The translations under genes were made by a program, and so were the position numbers. Below are positions 8,416-17,716 of a DNA stretch of 64,000 bases, in pieces. Each line of letters starts with the position of its first letter. Positions within the stretch are counted from its first letter, which is position 1. The stretch comes from Teredinibacter turnerae T7901 (GTDB lineage: Bacteria > Pseudomonadota > Gammaproteobacteria > Pseudomonadales > Cellvibrionaceae), in contig NC_012997.1 in the NCBI RefSeq assembly GCF_000023025.1, positions 2,849,125 to 2,913,124 on the forward strand. The letters are read 5' to 3'. The notes under the pieces were generated by a model that was not told the origin of the DNA, did not search any database, and worked only from the letters and a program-made list of their open reading frames with translations.

Positions 8416-8994
8416 ATGAATAACGACTTTATTAATCTTCTGCTTACTCGCCGTTCGGTAACTGCCGCCGAAATGACTGAGCCCGGGCCCAGCGACGAGC
8501 AGCTGGAAACCCTATTGCGTTGCGCGCACCGCGTACCGGACCACAAGAAGCTTGGCCCCTGGCGTTTTATCGTGTTTCGCGGTGATGCCCGCGCGAGCTA
8601 CGGTGAGCAACTGGCCAAGGTGTTTGCCAAACGCAACCCCGACGCCAGTTCAAAGCTGCTGGAGTTTGAGCGCAACCGCTTTACGCGAGCGCCATTGGTT
8701 ATCGCGGTCGTGTGCTCGCCGGTCGTGAACGAGAAAGTACCTGAGCAGGAACAGGTGCTAACTGCCGGCGCTGTGTGTCAGAACATGCTTTTAGCCGCAA
8801 CCGCCATGGGCTTTGCTTCCCAGTGGTTGACCGAGTGGTACGCCTACGATAAAAAATTCAACAAGAAGCTGGGGCTCACCAAAGCCGAGTCTATCGCGGG
8901 TTATATGTATATCGGCACCGCCAAGAACGCGCCAACGGAACGCCCCCGCCCAGACCTGGATTCCCGCATTCGCTACTTAAAAGAAGCCGAATAA
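8416..8994 (+). CDS. Nitroreductase family FMN oxidoreductase
   Basis: The product of about 192 aa (from MNNDFINLLLTRRSV) belongs to the nitroreductase fold. The TRRSV segment near the N-terminus contacts FMN, APDHKK-like RVPDHKKLGPWRF follows, and GAVCQNMLLAATAMGFASQW is the conserved second FMN/dimer region. It is most like the YdjA subgroup of small, single-domain enzymes, which reduce nitro compounds or quinones with NAD(P)H. I chose ATG at 8416, preceded by GGATCGAG, over an ORF extension to 8329 that adds an unrelated Arg-rich N-terminus. Physiological substrate unknown. Confidence 0.9.
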   Translation: MNNDFINLLLTRRSVTAAEMTEPGPSDEQLETLLRCAHRVPDHKKLGPWRFIVFRGDARASYGEQLAKVFAKRNPDASSKLLEFERNRFTRAPLVIAVVCSPVVNEKVPEQEQVLTAGAVCQNMLLAATAMGFASQWLTEWYAYDKKFNKKLGLTKAESIAGYMYIGTAKNAPTERPRPDLDSRIRYLKEAE

Positions 8995-8999
8995 CGGGC

Positions 9000-9030
9000 A
9001 AAAAAAAGCGGTGACTCCAAGGAGCACCGC
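9000..9030 (-). terminator. Rho-independent terminator for the marC transcript
   Basis: On the minus strand a stem GCGGTGCTCC / GGAGTCACCGC is followed by an uninterrupted T-run. It lies about 100 bp past the marC stop and just beyond the convergent nitroreductase gene. Confidence 0.75.
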
Positions 9031-9132
9031 GATCGAAGAAGTAAAATTCGGGGAGTTAAGGAAGTAAAACACATTGCTTACGGTAACTTGGAGCCACTCC
9101 CCCAGATTAAGTTCCAGGAATATTAAAAATAT

Positions 9133-9816
9133 TTATCCTGACTGGTGCGGTAAAGGTATCACCATTTCTGCTGTTTCCGGCGCTGCTTTGCCAGAAAACA
9201 CGCCACTCGAAACAACACCATCAAAAATAAACTGCACCGCCAGCGCTGTTAACAGTACGCCGAACACACGGGTAATCACGTGCATACCGGTAACCCCGAG
9301 GATGCGCTGAATCTGCGCCGCAGCCAGCAACATCACGAGTGTAAGCAACAGTATCGCCGCTAGCGCCAACAGCACTGCACCCTGCTGCCACGGATGCCCC
9401 TCTGCATTTGCCATCAACAGTATGGACGCCCCCATCGAACCCGGCCCTGCAATAAGCGGTGTGGCCAGCGGGAATACGGAAATATCCTCCCGGGTAATCG
9501 CTTCTTCTTCTTCGTCGGCCGTGGTGGAGGTACCGCCGGATGTGCGGGCGAACACCATGTCGATACCAATCAGCAACAACAAAATACCACCACCAGCGCG
9601 CAGAGCAGCGAGCGAAATCCCCAGCTGCGACAGCAGCCATTCACCAGACAGCGCGAATAACAATAAGATGCTGATAGAAATAAGGATTCCCTTCACTGCC
9701 ATTTTGCGCGCCTCGCGCGGCTTGTAGCGGGCAGTCAGGGCTGCAAAAACAGCAGCAACATCCAACGGCCCGATGGTGGCGAAGAAGGTCATAAATGCGA
9801 CGATAAAATATTCCAT
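9133..9816 (-). CDS. MarC-family inner membrane protein
   Basis: A 227-aa polytopic membrane protein of the MarC/UPF0056 family. It begins MEYFIVAFMTFFATIGPLDV with the family's conserved GP near the first helix. It has about six hydrophobic segments, including GILISISILLLFALSGEWLL, RAGGGILLLLIGIDMVF and the paired FPLATPLIAGPGSM segment. An acidic loop (TADEEEEA) lies between helices 3 and 4. The family is widespread but has no firmly established transport substrate. The EamA transporter gene lies 13 bp upstream on the same strand, so the two may be co-transcribed. Confidence 0.92.
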   Translation of the reverse strand: MEYFIVAFMTFFATIGPLDVAAVFAALTARYKPREARKMAVKGILISISILLLFALSGEWLLSQLGISLAALRAGGGILLLLIGIDMVFARTSGGTSTTADEEEEAITREDISVFPLATPLIAGPGSMGASILLMANAEGHPWQQGAVLLALAAILLLTLVMLLAAAQIQRILGVTGMHVITRVFGVLLTALAVQFIFDGVVSSGVFSGKAAPETAEMVIPLPHQSG

Positions 9817-9829
9817 TGAAACAAAATCT

Positions 9830-10708
9830 TTAAAGTTTGGAAGTGGATTGTTTAAGTAACAGCCCCAAGACTAGCAGGCCAAGCCCAACGATGGTGAGCC
9901 AACCAACAGGTTCGCCCAACACGGTATGAATAAAAAATAGTGATAAAAACGGGGATATAAAAATCAAGCCAGCAACCGAACTCGCCCGCTTGGCATGTTT
10001 AAGCGCCAAAAGCCAAAAAAGAAACGCAATACCCATTTCAAACACGCCGACATAAGCCGCCGACAGAAGCGCGCGGCTCTCTGCGACCCAGTGACCATCA
10101 AAAATCCACCAGGCGGCGCCGGTCAGCGGTAATGCCAGCAGGAAATTCTGCAGCAGCCCCTGTACTGGTTCGCGGGAGTCCCGCGCGTTCAACAGCCAAT
10201 AGCCGGCCCACAGGAGCGTACTTAATAGCGCGAGGCCGACGCCGAAGAGCGGAACATCTAGCCCCGCCTGCCAGCCCGCGACCGAAATGACCACCACACC
10301 GGCGTAGCCCAGGAGTATTCCGAGCAGATCCCGCCACACCAGACGTTGGCGCAATACCACCAGCGCGCCGAGGCTGAGGGTTATCGCCCAGGTATAGTTG
10401 ATCGGCTGCGCCACTTGGGCTGGCAGCAGTTCATAGGCCTGAAACAGGATTAAGTAGTAAATCGCGGGGTTAATGGCAGCGCTGGCGCACGCGGTTGGCC
10501 AGGAGCGCCACTGGGTAAGCGCGGGTATTAGCTTTTGTTGGGCAGCGAGAACTGCGGCCAGCACAAAAACCGAGACCAAATTAGCTGAGAGTAACAACTG
10601 GAAACGGCTCTGCTGATCGAGCGCCAGCTTGAAAGCTGTTGCAACAGTCGACCAACAGAGTACTGCCAAGAGTGCATAAACCAGCGATTTTTTGTCGCTG
10701 GGGATCAT
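9830..10708 (-). CDS. EamA/DMT-superfamily transporter
   Basis: The 292-aa product has about ten transmembrane helices arranged as two EamA repeats, roughly residues 8-140 and 152-285. Family features include LAVLCWSTVATAFKLAL in helix 1, QPINYTWAITLSLGALVVL at the end of the first repeat, and AGLIFISPFLSLFFIHTVLG before the last helix. Members export amino acids or other small metabolites; the substrate cannot be told from sequence. ATG at 10708 is the start. It precedes the marC-family gene on the same strand. Confidence 0.9.
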   Translation of the reverse strand: MIPSDKKSLVYALLAVLCWSTVATAFKLALDQQSRFQLLLSANLVSVFVLAAVLAAQQKLIPALTQWRSWPTACASAAINPAIYYLILFQAYELLPAQVAQPINYTWAITLSLGALVVLRQRLVWRDLLGILLGYAGVVVISVAGWQAGLDVPLFGVGLALLSTLLWAGYWLLNARDSREPVQGLLQNFLLALPLTGAAWWIFDGHWVAESRALLSAAYVGVFEMGIAFLFWLLALKHAKRASSVAGLIFISPFLSLFFIHTVLGEPVGWLTIVGLGLLVLGLLLKQSTSKL

Positions 10709-10796
10709 CGCGTTAACATCTTTCCCGAATCACCACGCCTATTGGCGGCGGGTTCTACAATTTCAAAGCCGCTATATTAGCAGGTTCTTTGAAGGA

Positions 10797-11264
10797 TTAA
10801 CGTGTAGCGCGCAGCATCCAGGCGGTTTTCTCGTGTATGCGCATGCGATCTGAAACCAGAGATGCGGTAGATTCGTCAGCCGATTCCTGGGCAACAGCCA
10901 GAGTTTCACGGCAAGTTTTAACAACCTGCTCATGGCCGCGCGTCAGAATATCGACCATATCGCCTGCTGTAGGCACGCCTTCCACTTCATCGATTGACGA
11001 CAACTCCGCGAACGTTTTGTATGTGCCTGGTGCGGCAACGTCCAGGGTGCGAATGCGCTCAGCGATATCATCAACAGCTACCGCAAGCTCGGTGTAATGC
11101 TCTTCAAACATTAAATGTAACTCGCGGAACTGCGGGCCAGTCACATTCCAGTGGAAGTTGTGGGTCTGAAGGTAAAGCGTGTAAGAATCCGCGAGCAGCT
11201 TCTTCAAGCCTTCAGCAATTTGTTCGCGGTTTTCGGTGGAAATACCAATATCAATCTGACTCAT
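10797..11264 (-). CDS. dps: Dps-family ferritin-like DNA-protection protein
   Basis: The 155-aa product forms the four-helix ferritin-like bundle of the Dps family. These dodecamers oxidise Fe(II) with H2O2 and store iron, protecting DNA in starvation or oxidative stress. The conserved ferroxidase region [20 protein letters not shown] followed by [16 protein letters not shown] is present near residues 37-70. The start is ATG at 11264, because AAGGAG lies eight bases before it; an upstream TTG at 11270 would sit too close to that site. No OxyR site was identified by eye. Confidence 0.95.
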   Translation of the reverse strand: MSQIDIGISTENREQIAEGLKKLLADSYTLYLQTHNFHWNVTGPQFRELHLMFEEHYTELAVAVDDIAERIRTLDVAAPGTYKTFAELSSIDEVEGVPTAGDMVDILTRGHEQVVKTCRETLAVAQESADESTASLVSDRMRIHEKTAWMLRATR

Positions 11265-11270
11265 AACCAA

Positions 11271-11600
11271 GACTCCTTCAACAATTAGGAAAACTCCGGG
11301 GGATAGGCAAATACTACCACTACAGGAATTTTTATATAATTAATCTATCATTGGTGCGCTAATAGCTTGTATCAATTGAACTTCAAATACATTGAACTGG
11401 GTCAATGGCGCCTGCAACTGCGTGACAATTCCGCTGCTAGGTTGCTGGACGTTCAACCATACGCACCAAATCAGGTCGCTACAGTGATATCGACACGCAT
11501 TGCATCAATCCGTTCAGCCCGACGGTTAAATCTTTCTAGGCGGTCGATCTACGGAAGTAGTCACGCGCCTTACTACTCCTACTGACTTACTCCTACTGAC
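11271..11600. other. Intergenic region between dps and dusA
   Basis: About 330 bp between divergent genes, which must contain both promoters. Near 11571-11605 there is a short tandem duplication of a TACTCCTACTGACT unit. The small ORFs here have no supporting signals. Confidence 0.5.
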
Positions 11601-12683
11601 TTGCTACCACTACCGACTATAGTAGAGAATGCGCGGCCCACTGTTTCCCGTTGTTTACAAAATTCTGTGACGATTGCACCCACACACAACTACCCGAGCT
11701 TTCGCTTTTCCATCGCCCCCATGATGGAGTGGTCAGACCGTCATTGCCGCTATTTCTGGCGTCTGCTAACAAAGAACGCACTGCTGTACACTGAAATGGT
11801 AACCACCGGCGCACTGCTGAATAACAGTGATGTCGAGCGTTTTCTAAAATTTAACAGCGAAGAACACCCGCTGGCCCTGCAATTAGGCGGCAGCAACCCG
11901 GATGAGCTGGCACGTTGCGCTGCTATGGCCCAGCAGTGGGGTTACGACGAAGTCAACCTGAACTGCGGCTGCCCAAGCGACCGCGTACAAGAGGGCAAGA
12001 TCGGCGCAGTTTTAATGACGGAGCCGGAACTGGTGGCACAGTGCGTAAGTGCGATGCAGGCAGAGTGCGATATACCGGTAACCGTTAAACACCGAATTGG
12101 TGTTGACGATCAGGACGAATACAACGATTTGCAACGTTTTGTTAAAGTGGTTTCTGAAGCTGGCTGCAAACGATTTATTGTTCATGCCCGCAAAGCATGG
12201 CTAAAGGGCTTGAGCCCGAAAGAGAATCGCGACATCCCCCCGCTAAATTATGAACGGGTTGTGCAGCTGAAACAGGAACATACTGCGCTGGATATCGTCA
12301 TAAACGGTGGCATCACCACACTAAGTCAATGTTCCGCTCTTCTGAGCCAGTTAGACGGGGTGATGATTGGTCGCGAGGCCTACCATAACCCCTATCTGCT
12401 TGCCGGTGTAGACGCTGAGCTCTATGGTTCAGACAACATACCACCGGTAACACGCGATGCAGCACTTGAACAGTTCGTGGTCTATTGTCGCGAACAGATT
12501 GCCGCAGGACAAAAATTGCATCATATGTCGCGGCACATTCTCGGACTATACGCCGGCGAGTACGGCGCGCGCACCTTCCGGCGTTATATAACCGAGCGCG
12601 CCAACCAGCCAGGGGCAAGTGCCGATGTACTGCTCGATGCGCGCGACGCCATGGAGCGAAACGACAGGTTCAACCAGGTTTAA
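11601..12683 (+). CDS. dusA: tRNA-dihydrouridine(20/20a) synthase DusA
   Basis: Reduces uridine 20/20a in the tRNA D-loop to dihydrouridine, using FMN and NADPH. DusA hallmarks are clear: SIAPMMEWSDRHCRYFWR, LLYTEMVTTGALL, EHPLALQLGGSNP, VNLNCGCPSDRVQEG with the catalytic Cys, VTVKHRIGVDDQD, FIVHARKAWLKGLSPKENR and GVMIGREAYHNP. The N-terminus is uncertain. The ORF opens at 11601, but the first 22 residues are not family-like and no ribosome site is evident; GTG at 11667 (VTIAPTHNYPSFRFSIAPM) would give a more typical length. Confidence 0.95.
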   Translation: MLPLPTIVENARPTVSRCLQNSVTIAPTHNYPSFRFSIAPMMEWSDRHCRYFWRLLTKNALLYTEMVTTGALLNNSDVERFLKFNSEEHPLALQLGGSNPDELARCAAMAQQWGYDEVNLNCGCPSDRVQEGKIGAVLMTEPELVAQCVSAMQAECDIPVTVKHRIGVDDQDEYNDLQRFVKVVSEAGCKRFIVHARKAWLKGLSPKENRDIPPLNYERVVQLKQEHTALDIVINGGITTLSQCSALLSQLDGVMIGREAYHNPYLLAGVDAELYGSDNIPPVTRDAALEQFVVYCREQIAAGQKLHHMSRHILGLYAGEYGARTFRRYITERANQPGASADVLLDARDAMERNDRFNQV

Positions 12684-12756
12684 TCTGAATCGAGGTATGC
12701 AATCGGCCTGTCATGGCACCCAAACTATAATCTCGGGGAATGCTGAGCAATTAAAC

Positions 12757-12799
12757 GCACACGCGCAGCATTCCGCACCAGCCACAGCGTGTGCTTTTT
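12757..12799 (+). terminator. Rho-independent terminator after dusA
   Basis: The stem GCACACGC / GCGTGTGC encloses a 22-nt loop and is followed by TTTTT. It lies 73 bp past the dusA stop. Confidence 0.75.
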
Positions 12800-12918
12800 G
12801 AACTAGCAATCAAGCTAATAGTCAGAATGACTAAATATCGCAGATTTTCAGGTTGTTTCGCTACCGCGCAACACGGATAATGTGCGCCTCACAAATCTCA
12901 TGTGTTATGGGGAGAATC

Positions 12919-13851
12919 ATGACCAACAAACTTGAGCAATTGAAGCAATATTCAGACGTTGTAGCCGATACCGGTGACATTGAAGCCATCGCCCGCTACA
13001 AGCCTCTGGACGCCACCACCAACCCATCACTGCTCTACAAAGCAGCTCAGATGGAACAGTATGCGCCACTGGTACAAGACGCCCTGTCTAGCACAGATTC
13101 AATCGAAGCTGCTTGCGACAAAATCGCAGTCGCTATTGGTTGTGAGATTTTGAAAATCGTTCCCGGCCGCGTTTCTACCGAAGTTGATGCCCGTCTGTCT
13201 TTCAACACCAATGCGAGCATTGAAAAAGCCAAGCATTTGATTGGCTTGTACGAAGAAGCCGGTATCAGCAAAGAGCGCGTTTTAATCAAGTTGGCTTCCA
13301 CCTGGGAAGGCATCCGCGCTGCAGAAGTACTTGAGAAAGAAGGCATCAACTGTAACCTGACACTGTTGTTCAGCTTCAGTCAGGCTGCAGCCTGTGCCGA
13401 CGCTGGTGCATTCCTGATCTCTCCTTTCGTGGGCCGTATTCTGGATTGGTACAAAGCCAATACCGACCAAAAAGAATACGCACCAATGGAAGATCCAGGT
13501 GTGGTTTCAGTAACCCGCATTTACAACTACTACAAGCAACACGGCTACAACACCGTGGTTATGGGCGCGAGCTTCCGCAACACCGGTGAACTTGAAGCAC
13601 TAGCCGGTTGTGACCGTTTGACCATCAGCCCGCAACTGCTGGGCGAACTGGAAGCAGACACTGGCGAGCTGAAGCGTGTTCTTACACCAGAAAACAGCGG
13701 CGAAGCGATTGCCAAGCTGATCGAAGATGAAGCGGCCTTCCGTTTCTCCAACAACGAAGACGCTATGGCAACAGAGAAACTGTCTCAGGGCATTCGCGGC
13801 TTTGTTGCTGACCAGGTCAACCTGGAAAACTTCCTGAAGTCGAAAGCGTAA
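12919..13851 (+). CDS. tal: Transaldolase
   Basis: Transfers the dihydroxyacetone unit between sugar phosphates in the non-oxidative pentose phosphate pathway. The 310-aa product matches class I TalB-type enzymes: [14 protein letters not shown] near residue 32, the Schiff-base lysine in [16 protein letters not shown] (about residue 126), [29 protein letters not shown] and [14 protein letters not shown] at 12919 is the start because GGGGAGA lies about 5 bases upstream; the longer ORF from 12853 has no such support. It is followed 30 bp later by the TerB-like gene. Confidence 0.97.
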   Translation: MTNKLEQLKQYSDVVADTGDIEAIARYKPLDATTNPSLLYKAAQMEQYAPLVQDALSSTDSIEAACDKIAVAIGCEILKIVPGRVSTEVDARLSFNTNASIEKAKHLIGLYEEAGISKERVLIKLASTWEGIRAAEVLEKEGINCNLTLLFSFSQAAACADAGAFLISPFVGRILDWYKANTDQKEYAPMEDPGVVSVTRIYNYYKQHGYNTVVMGASFRNTGELEALAGCDRLTISPQLLGELEADTGELKRVLTPENSGEAIAKLIEDEAAFRFSNNEDAMATEKLSQGIRGFVADQVNLENFLKSKA

Positions 13852-13881
13852 TCTAAGAAGTCTGTTTCGGGGAGCTTTAGA

Positions 13882-14328
13882 ATGTTAAGTGCCATCAAGG
13901 ACTTTTTCCGCAGTGAGCTGCAAAGCTCCCCACACGAAACCAACGAGCAGCGGCGCAATCTTGCGTGCGCTGCTCTTCTACTCGAAGTCGCCATTGTCGA
14001 CCAAAAACTCGATAGATCAGAGTTAAACACTTTAAAACGTGTGCTCACCCAGAGTTTCAACCTGTCCAACGAGCAATGCGAAAAGCTTATTACGCTCGCC
14101 GAGTCACAGCAGGCCGACGCTACGTCCACCTACCAGTTTACCCAACTGGTTAATGAATTCTGTACTGACGAAGAAAAGTACCTGCTTATTCGCGGGATGT
14201 GGTCTATCGCCTACGCCGATGGCTCGCTCGACAAATACGAGGAATACATCATTCGCAAGGTCGCTGAGCTTATTTACGTGAGCCATAGCCAGTTTATTAG
14301 AGCCAAACTCGAGGTTCGCCCCGACTAA
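13882..14328 (+). CDS. TerB-like helical protein
   Basis: A 148-aa cytoplasmic protein of the TerB/DjlA-N-terminal-like fold. Its two related halves each carry acidic helices: ALLLEVAIVDQKLDRSELNT near residues 32-51 and MWSIAYADGSLDKYEEYIIR near 109-128. The D…D/E patterns are the metal-binding positions known in the TerB family. Stand-alone TerB-like proteins are often annotated as tellurite resistance, but no other ter gene is present, so that phenotype should not be assumed. It begins a same-strand run with the DUF342, CBS and HDOD genes. GGGGAG precedes the ATG. Confidence 0.85.
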   Translation: MLSAIKDFFRSELQSSPHETNEQRRNLACAALLLEVAIVDQKLDRSELNTLKRVLTQSFNLSNEQCEKLITLAESQQADATSTYQFTQLVNEFCTDEEKYLLIRGMWSIAYADGSLDKYEEYIIRKVAELIYVSHSQFIRAKLEVRPD

Positions 14329-14384
14329 ATCCGCGCCAATGTGCTATACCTTAGAGAGTAAACACTTTCTGAGAAAGCCCTCTG

Positions 14385-16076
14385 GTGACCACTGAAATAA
14401 AGGACTTGACCCCCGTCGACCCACGCTACGCGTTCCAACTGGATGAACGCAGCGGACGCCTGTTTGGTATTGTAAACCCCCACTCTGTTCAAACCCCAGA
14501 TGATGACGTAATCGGTTCGCCACAGCTGTTAACCCCTCCTACCCTGCACGGTCTAAAAACGCACTTGCGCGAATTGGGCTACGACACGTTTTTCTTTCCC
14601 ACCAACAGCTTGCAGCAGTTTTTACGCAAGCTACAGCAAGCGGACCAGGGCAAATATGTGCTGGGCGAAAAACGTGATGCGAAGCTGAAGATCACCGTGG
14701 CCCACGACAAACTTACGGCGCGCGCACAAATGGAGCCCGCCTGGGGCGGATCGCCACTTACCCGCGAGATGATTGCCGCCGAACTCCGGCGAGCGCATGT
14801 GGCAGAGGAGACACTCAACGCCGAAAAAATCGATGCACTCTGTTCCGCCGCAGGTGCCGCAGATCTGATTATCGCTAACGCCATTCCGCCAATAAACGGC
14901 ACCAACGCGAAGCTGGAGCCTTTAGTAAACACGCAAATCGCCGTAGAGCATGATGCGGACGCGGAAGAAGCCATTGATCAGCATGAAGTTTATGAGTTTC
15001 ACTCAGTAAAAGCCGGGGTCGCCATTATGCGCAAAATCCCGGCAACACCCGGCACCCCGGGCATGGACGTCACCGGCAAAGTGGTTAAACCCAAAGCCGG
15101 AACAGATATTCGATTTGCAAAGCCCTTCAAAGGGGTAGAAGTAGCCCCTGCCGACGAAAACCTGTTACTGGCGGCGATCGACGGCCACCCGGTGTTTACT
15201 CGCCAGGGCGCACGAGTGGAACCGGTAATGAGCGTGAAGGCGGTGGACATCCACACCGGAAATATCGACTACGACGGCTCACTGGTTGTGCACAAGAACA
15301 TTGAGGCCGGCTACCACGTGCGGGTTTCTGGCGATGTTCTGGTTAAAGGCGCGGTCTTTCGGGCGCGAGTGCAGTCAGGCGGCAATATAGATATTCGTGG
15401 CGGAGTGACCGGCGATGATCTCTCAGAGGACCATAATTGTGTACTTCAGGCGGAAGGCGATATCACTGCAAAATTCTTTCAACACGTGCGAATTGCCAGC
15501 CGCAGTGATGTGCACGTTCTTGAATACTTAATGCAGTGTGACGTAACTGCCGAAGGGTCGATCAATGCAGGCACCAGTCGTGGCCGGGGCTGCATAATCG
15601 GTGGACACTGCCTGGCGAACGTTGGTGTTAACGCCAAAGTACTCGGCAGCGAAGCCTACGTTCCGACATTGGTACAACTCGGATGCGACACCGACGCGAA
15701 CCGCCTGCTCACAGCACTAACACAGCAACTGGAGAAACGCACCGGGGAGCAAACCCAGCTGCAGCAGATCCTCGACAAAATACGTTGCACAGGTAAGCCG
15801 ACCAGCATCGGCCAGACCACACTGGATAAAGCCCGCAAGATCGAGCAGACGCTTTTGCTACTGGCCAATAAAATTGAAGAGTTGAGCGAGCAAATAGAGA
15901 AACTCAAGCCGCACGCTAAACTTACGGACAACCTGACTGTTCGCGTAACCGCGAAGCTCTATCCCAACGTTACTGTCAAAATTAACAATTTGACCTGGAC
16001 CAGCGAAAAAACCCAGCAACGCGTACAAGTAGGTCAGGAAAACGGCAGCATTATCTGTGGTCCATTAAAGAATTAG
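14385..16076 (+). CDS. FapA/DUF342-family protein
   Basis: A 563-aa soluble protein with the FapA (DUF342) architecture. A divergent N-terminal region (residues 1-180) is followed by the conserved beta-rich core (HEVYEFHSVKAGVAIMRKIP, TPGTPGMDVTGKVVKPKAG, VDIHTGNIDYDGSLVVHKNI, VQSGGNIDIRGGVTGDD) and a coiled-coil-like C-terminal stretch (about 450-510). In Vibrio, FapA takes part in flagellar-pole positioning controlled by EIIA-Glc. Many genomes carry paralogues of unknown role, and no flagellar genes are nearby. The start is GTG at 14385, with no strong ribosome site. The CBS-domain gene begins 8 bp after its stop. Confidence 0.88.
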   Translation: MTTEIKDLTPVDPRYAFQLDERSGRLFGIVNPHSVQTPDDDVIGSPQLLTPPTLHGLKTHLRELGYDTFFFPTNSLQQFLRKLQQADQGKYVLGEKRDAKLKITVAHDKLTARAQMEPAWGGSPLTREMIAAELRRAHVAEETLNAEKIDALCSAAGAADLIIANAIPPINGTNAKLEPLVNTQIAVEHDADAEEAIDQHEVYEFHSVKAGVAIMRKIPATPGTPGMDVTGKVVKPKAGTDIRFAKPFKGVEVAPADENLLLAAIDGHPVFTRQGARVEPVMSVKAVDIHTGNIDYDGSLVVHKNIEAGYHVRVSGDVLVKGAVFRARVQSGGNIDIRGGVTGDDLSEDHNCVLQAEGDITAKFFQHVRIASRSDVHVLEYLMQCDVTAEGSINAGTSRGRGCIIGGHCLANVGVNAKVLGSEAYVPTLVQLGCDTDANRLLTALTQQLEKRTGEQTQLQQILDKIRCTGKPTSIGQTTLDKARKIEQTLLLLANKIEELSEQIEKLKPHAKLTDNLTVRVTAKLYPNVTVKINNLTWTSEKTQQRVQVGQENGSIICGPLKN

Positions 16077-16084
16077 GAACACCT

Positions 16085-16510
16085 ATGAATGTCAGCGACA
16101 TTATGAGCAAAACCGTGCACACGGTTTCGCCCGAAGAGACGCTCGCAGAACTTCGCAATATTTTTGCTGAGGTACATTACCACCACCTGCTCGTGGAGCA
16201 AGACGATTTGCTCGTCGGTATTGTTTCTGACCGGGATGTACTGGCACACCTGAGCCCGTTCGCAGGAACCGAGCAGGAAAGAGCATGCGATCGCAATCTG
16301 CTGGAACTGACGGTGCGGGATATTATGTCGGACAGCATCATCACCATCGACCCGGACACCTTGATCGACTGCGCTTCAATACTGTTATTGGAGAACCATA
16401 TTTCCTGCCTTCCGGTGGTGGACGAGAGTAACAGAATTGTCGGCATACTCAGTTGGAAAGATATTCTGCAATACCACGTTTATGGCATCGACAACACACT
16501 GGATTGCTGA
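16085..16510 (+). CDS. Two-CBS-domain protein
   Basis: The 141-aa product consists almost only of two CBS motifs. The first is MNVSDIMSKTVHTVSPEETL through LVGIVSDRDVL; the second is TVRDIMSDSIITIDPDTLID through RIVGILSWKDIL. Together they form a Bateman module, which typically binds adenine nucleotides or related ligands and regulates a partner. No catalytic domain is attached. It begins 8 bp after the DUF342 gene with AGGA before the ATG, so co-expression is likely. The ligand is unknown. Confidence 0.93.
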   Translation: MNVSDIMSKTVHTVSPEETLAELRNIFAEVHYHHLLVEQDDLLVGIVSDRDVLAHLSPFAGTEQERACDRNLLELTVRDIMSDSIITIDPDTLIDCASILLLENHISCLPVVDESNRIVGILSWKDILQYHVYGIDNTLDC

Positions 16511-16574
16511 CTCGGCAGCCTTCAGCAACAGCAGCCAACGCCGTTTAATGCGCGCCCGCATTCATTGAGTTGTT

Positions 16575-17549
16575 ATGTCAGTATTTTCAAAAATTCGCGC
16601 AGTGTTCAATGACCGCAAAGGCGCGTTGCTCGAGGTAAATAGCCCGCAAAGTTTGCCCCCCGCAGACATCCAGCAGGCATTTTACGGCTACCTGTTTCCA
16701 CGCAGCACCGAAATGCCCCTGAGTGTGCCGCAAAAGCTGGTGATCGAGCACTTAAAAAACAGCCTGCCCAAACGGGAATTTCGCGACAAAGTTGTTCCGC
16801 GCCTTCCCGCTGTTATTCCCAGGTTGCTGCGTAGCCTTCGCAACCCGAAAAGTTCAGCCAAAGAGTATGTAGAGATAATTAATAAAGACCCTGCGATGAG
16901 TGCTGCGGTGCTAAAACTCGCTAACAGCGTCTATTTCAATCCGATTGGCAAGCGTATTCACGATATCGACCGCGCCGTGGTAAAGCTCGGTATCAACGGT
17001 ATTCGACTGGTACTCTCGGCAGCGGTAATGCAACCCATTATTCAGCGGGATGCCGCCTACTCTATGCAAACCGGGCAACGCTTGTGGTTCCATGCAATGG
17101 AGTGTGCTGTCACCTGCGCCAGCACCGCACAAGAACGTGGGCTGGAACCGTTTAAAGCGTATTTAGTCGGTCTGGTACACGATATTGGCAAAATCACACT
17201 GTTCAGCGAGCTCAGCAAACAATTTAAGCTGAACAGCGAGAACGTTATTCCCGAAAGCAATGCTTTCGTGCCCATTATGCAATTGCTCGCGCCCGCCACC
17301 AGCTACTGGATAGCGCGCGACTGGGAGCTGCCAGCGGAGTTGTGTAAAGCCATTGCCGAACAGGTATCGGTAAGCCCCGGAGACAAAATAAGCCCATACG
17401 GTGCGATACTGTTCGAAGCCAACCTGGCATGCGAAGCCTATGTTGCGATTCGCCCGAAAGATGCTGTACTTGCGCAGACGCTTCTCGCGGAGCTTCACAT
17501 ACCAACGAATATGTTTACCGAGTTGGACGAACTTTCCCGGGAAGTGTAA
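16575..17549 (+). CDS. HDOD-domain signalling protein
   Basis: A 324-aa cytoplasmic protein dominated by an HDOD domain (about residues 75-280). Conserved parts include RLLRSLRNPKSSAKEYVEII, DPAMSAAVLKLANSVYFNP, DIDRAVVKLGINGIRLVLSA and YLVGLVHDIGKITLFSEL, which retains an HD-type HDIGK motif. HDOD proteins are regulatory, often linked to chemotaxis, c-di-GMP signalling or stress, and usually have no phosphodiesterase activity. It lies 64 bp after the CBS gene in the same orientation and may belong to the same TerB-DUF342-CBS-HDOD unit. Confidence 0.9.
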   Translation: MSVFSKIRAVFNDRKGALLEVNSPQSLPPADIQQAFYGYLFPRSTEMPLSVPQKLVIEHLKNSLPKREFRDKVVPRLPAVIPRLLRSLRNPKSSAKEYVEIINKDPAMSAAVLKLANSVYFNPIGKRIHDIDRAVVKLGINGIRLVLSAAVMQPIIQRDAAYSMQTGQRLWFHAMECAVTCASTAQERGLEPFKAYLVGLVHDIGKITLFSELSKQFKLNSENVIPESNAFVPIMQLLAPATSYWIARDWELPAELCKAIAEQVSVSPGDKISPYGAILFEANLACEAYVAIRPKDAVLAQTLLAELHIPTNMFTELDELSREV

Positions 17550-17716
17550 GAGGCAGGCGCAACCCACACCATTGGATGTAAACGCGAAACAATTCAACCG
17601 CAGAATAATGTAAAACAGGAAAACATAGGAACGACGCGGTAAAAAAATGGAGAGAAAAATGGGGAGAGCAATGGGAGTCATAAGCCCCGGCACTGGCGCA
17701 CCGGGGTCAGGTGCCT

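Noticed and set aside
13882-14328. Tellurite-resistance operon
   Set aside because: Only a TerB-like protein is present; no terC, terD or terZ genes are nearby.
17688-17707. GC-rich hairpin CCCCGG…CCGGGG between the HDOD and aldo/keto reductase genes as a terminator
   Set aside because: The stem is short with a long loop and there is no T-run on either strand.
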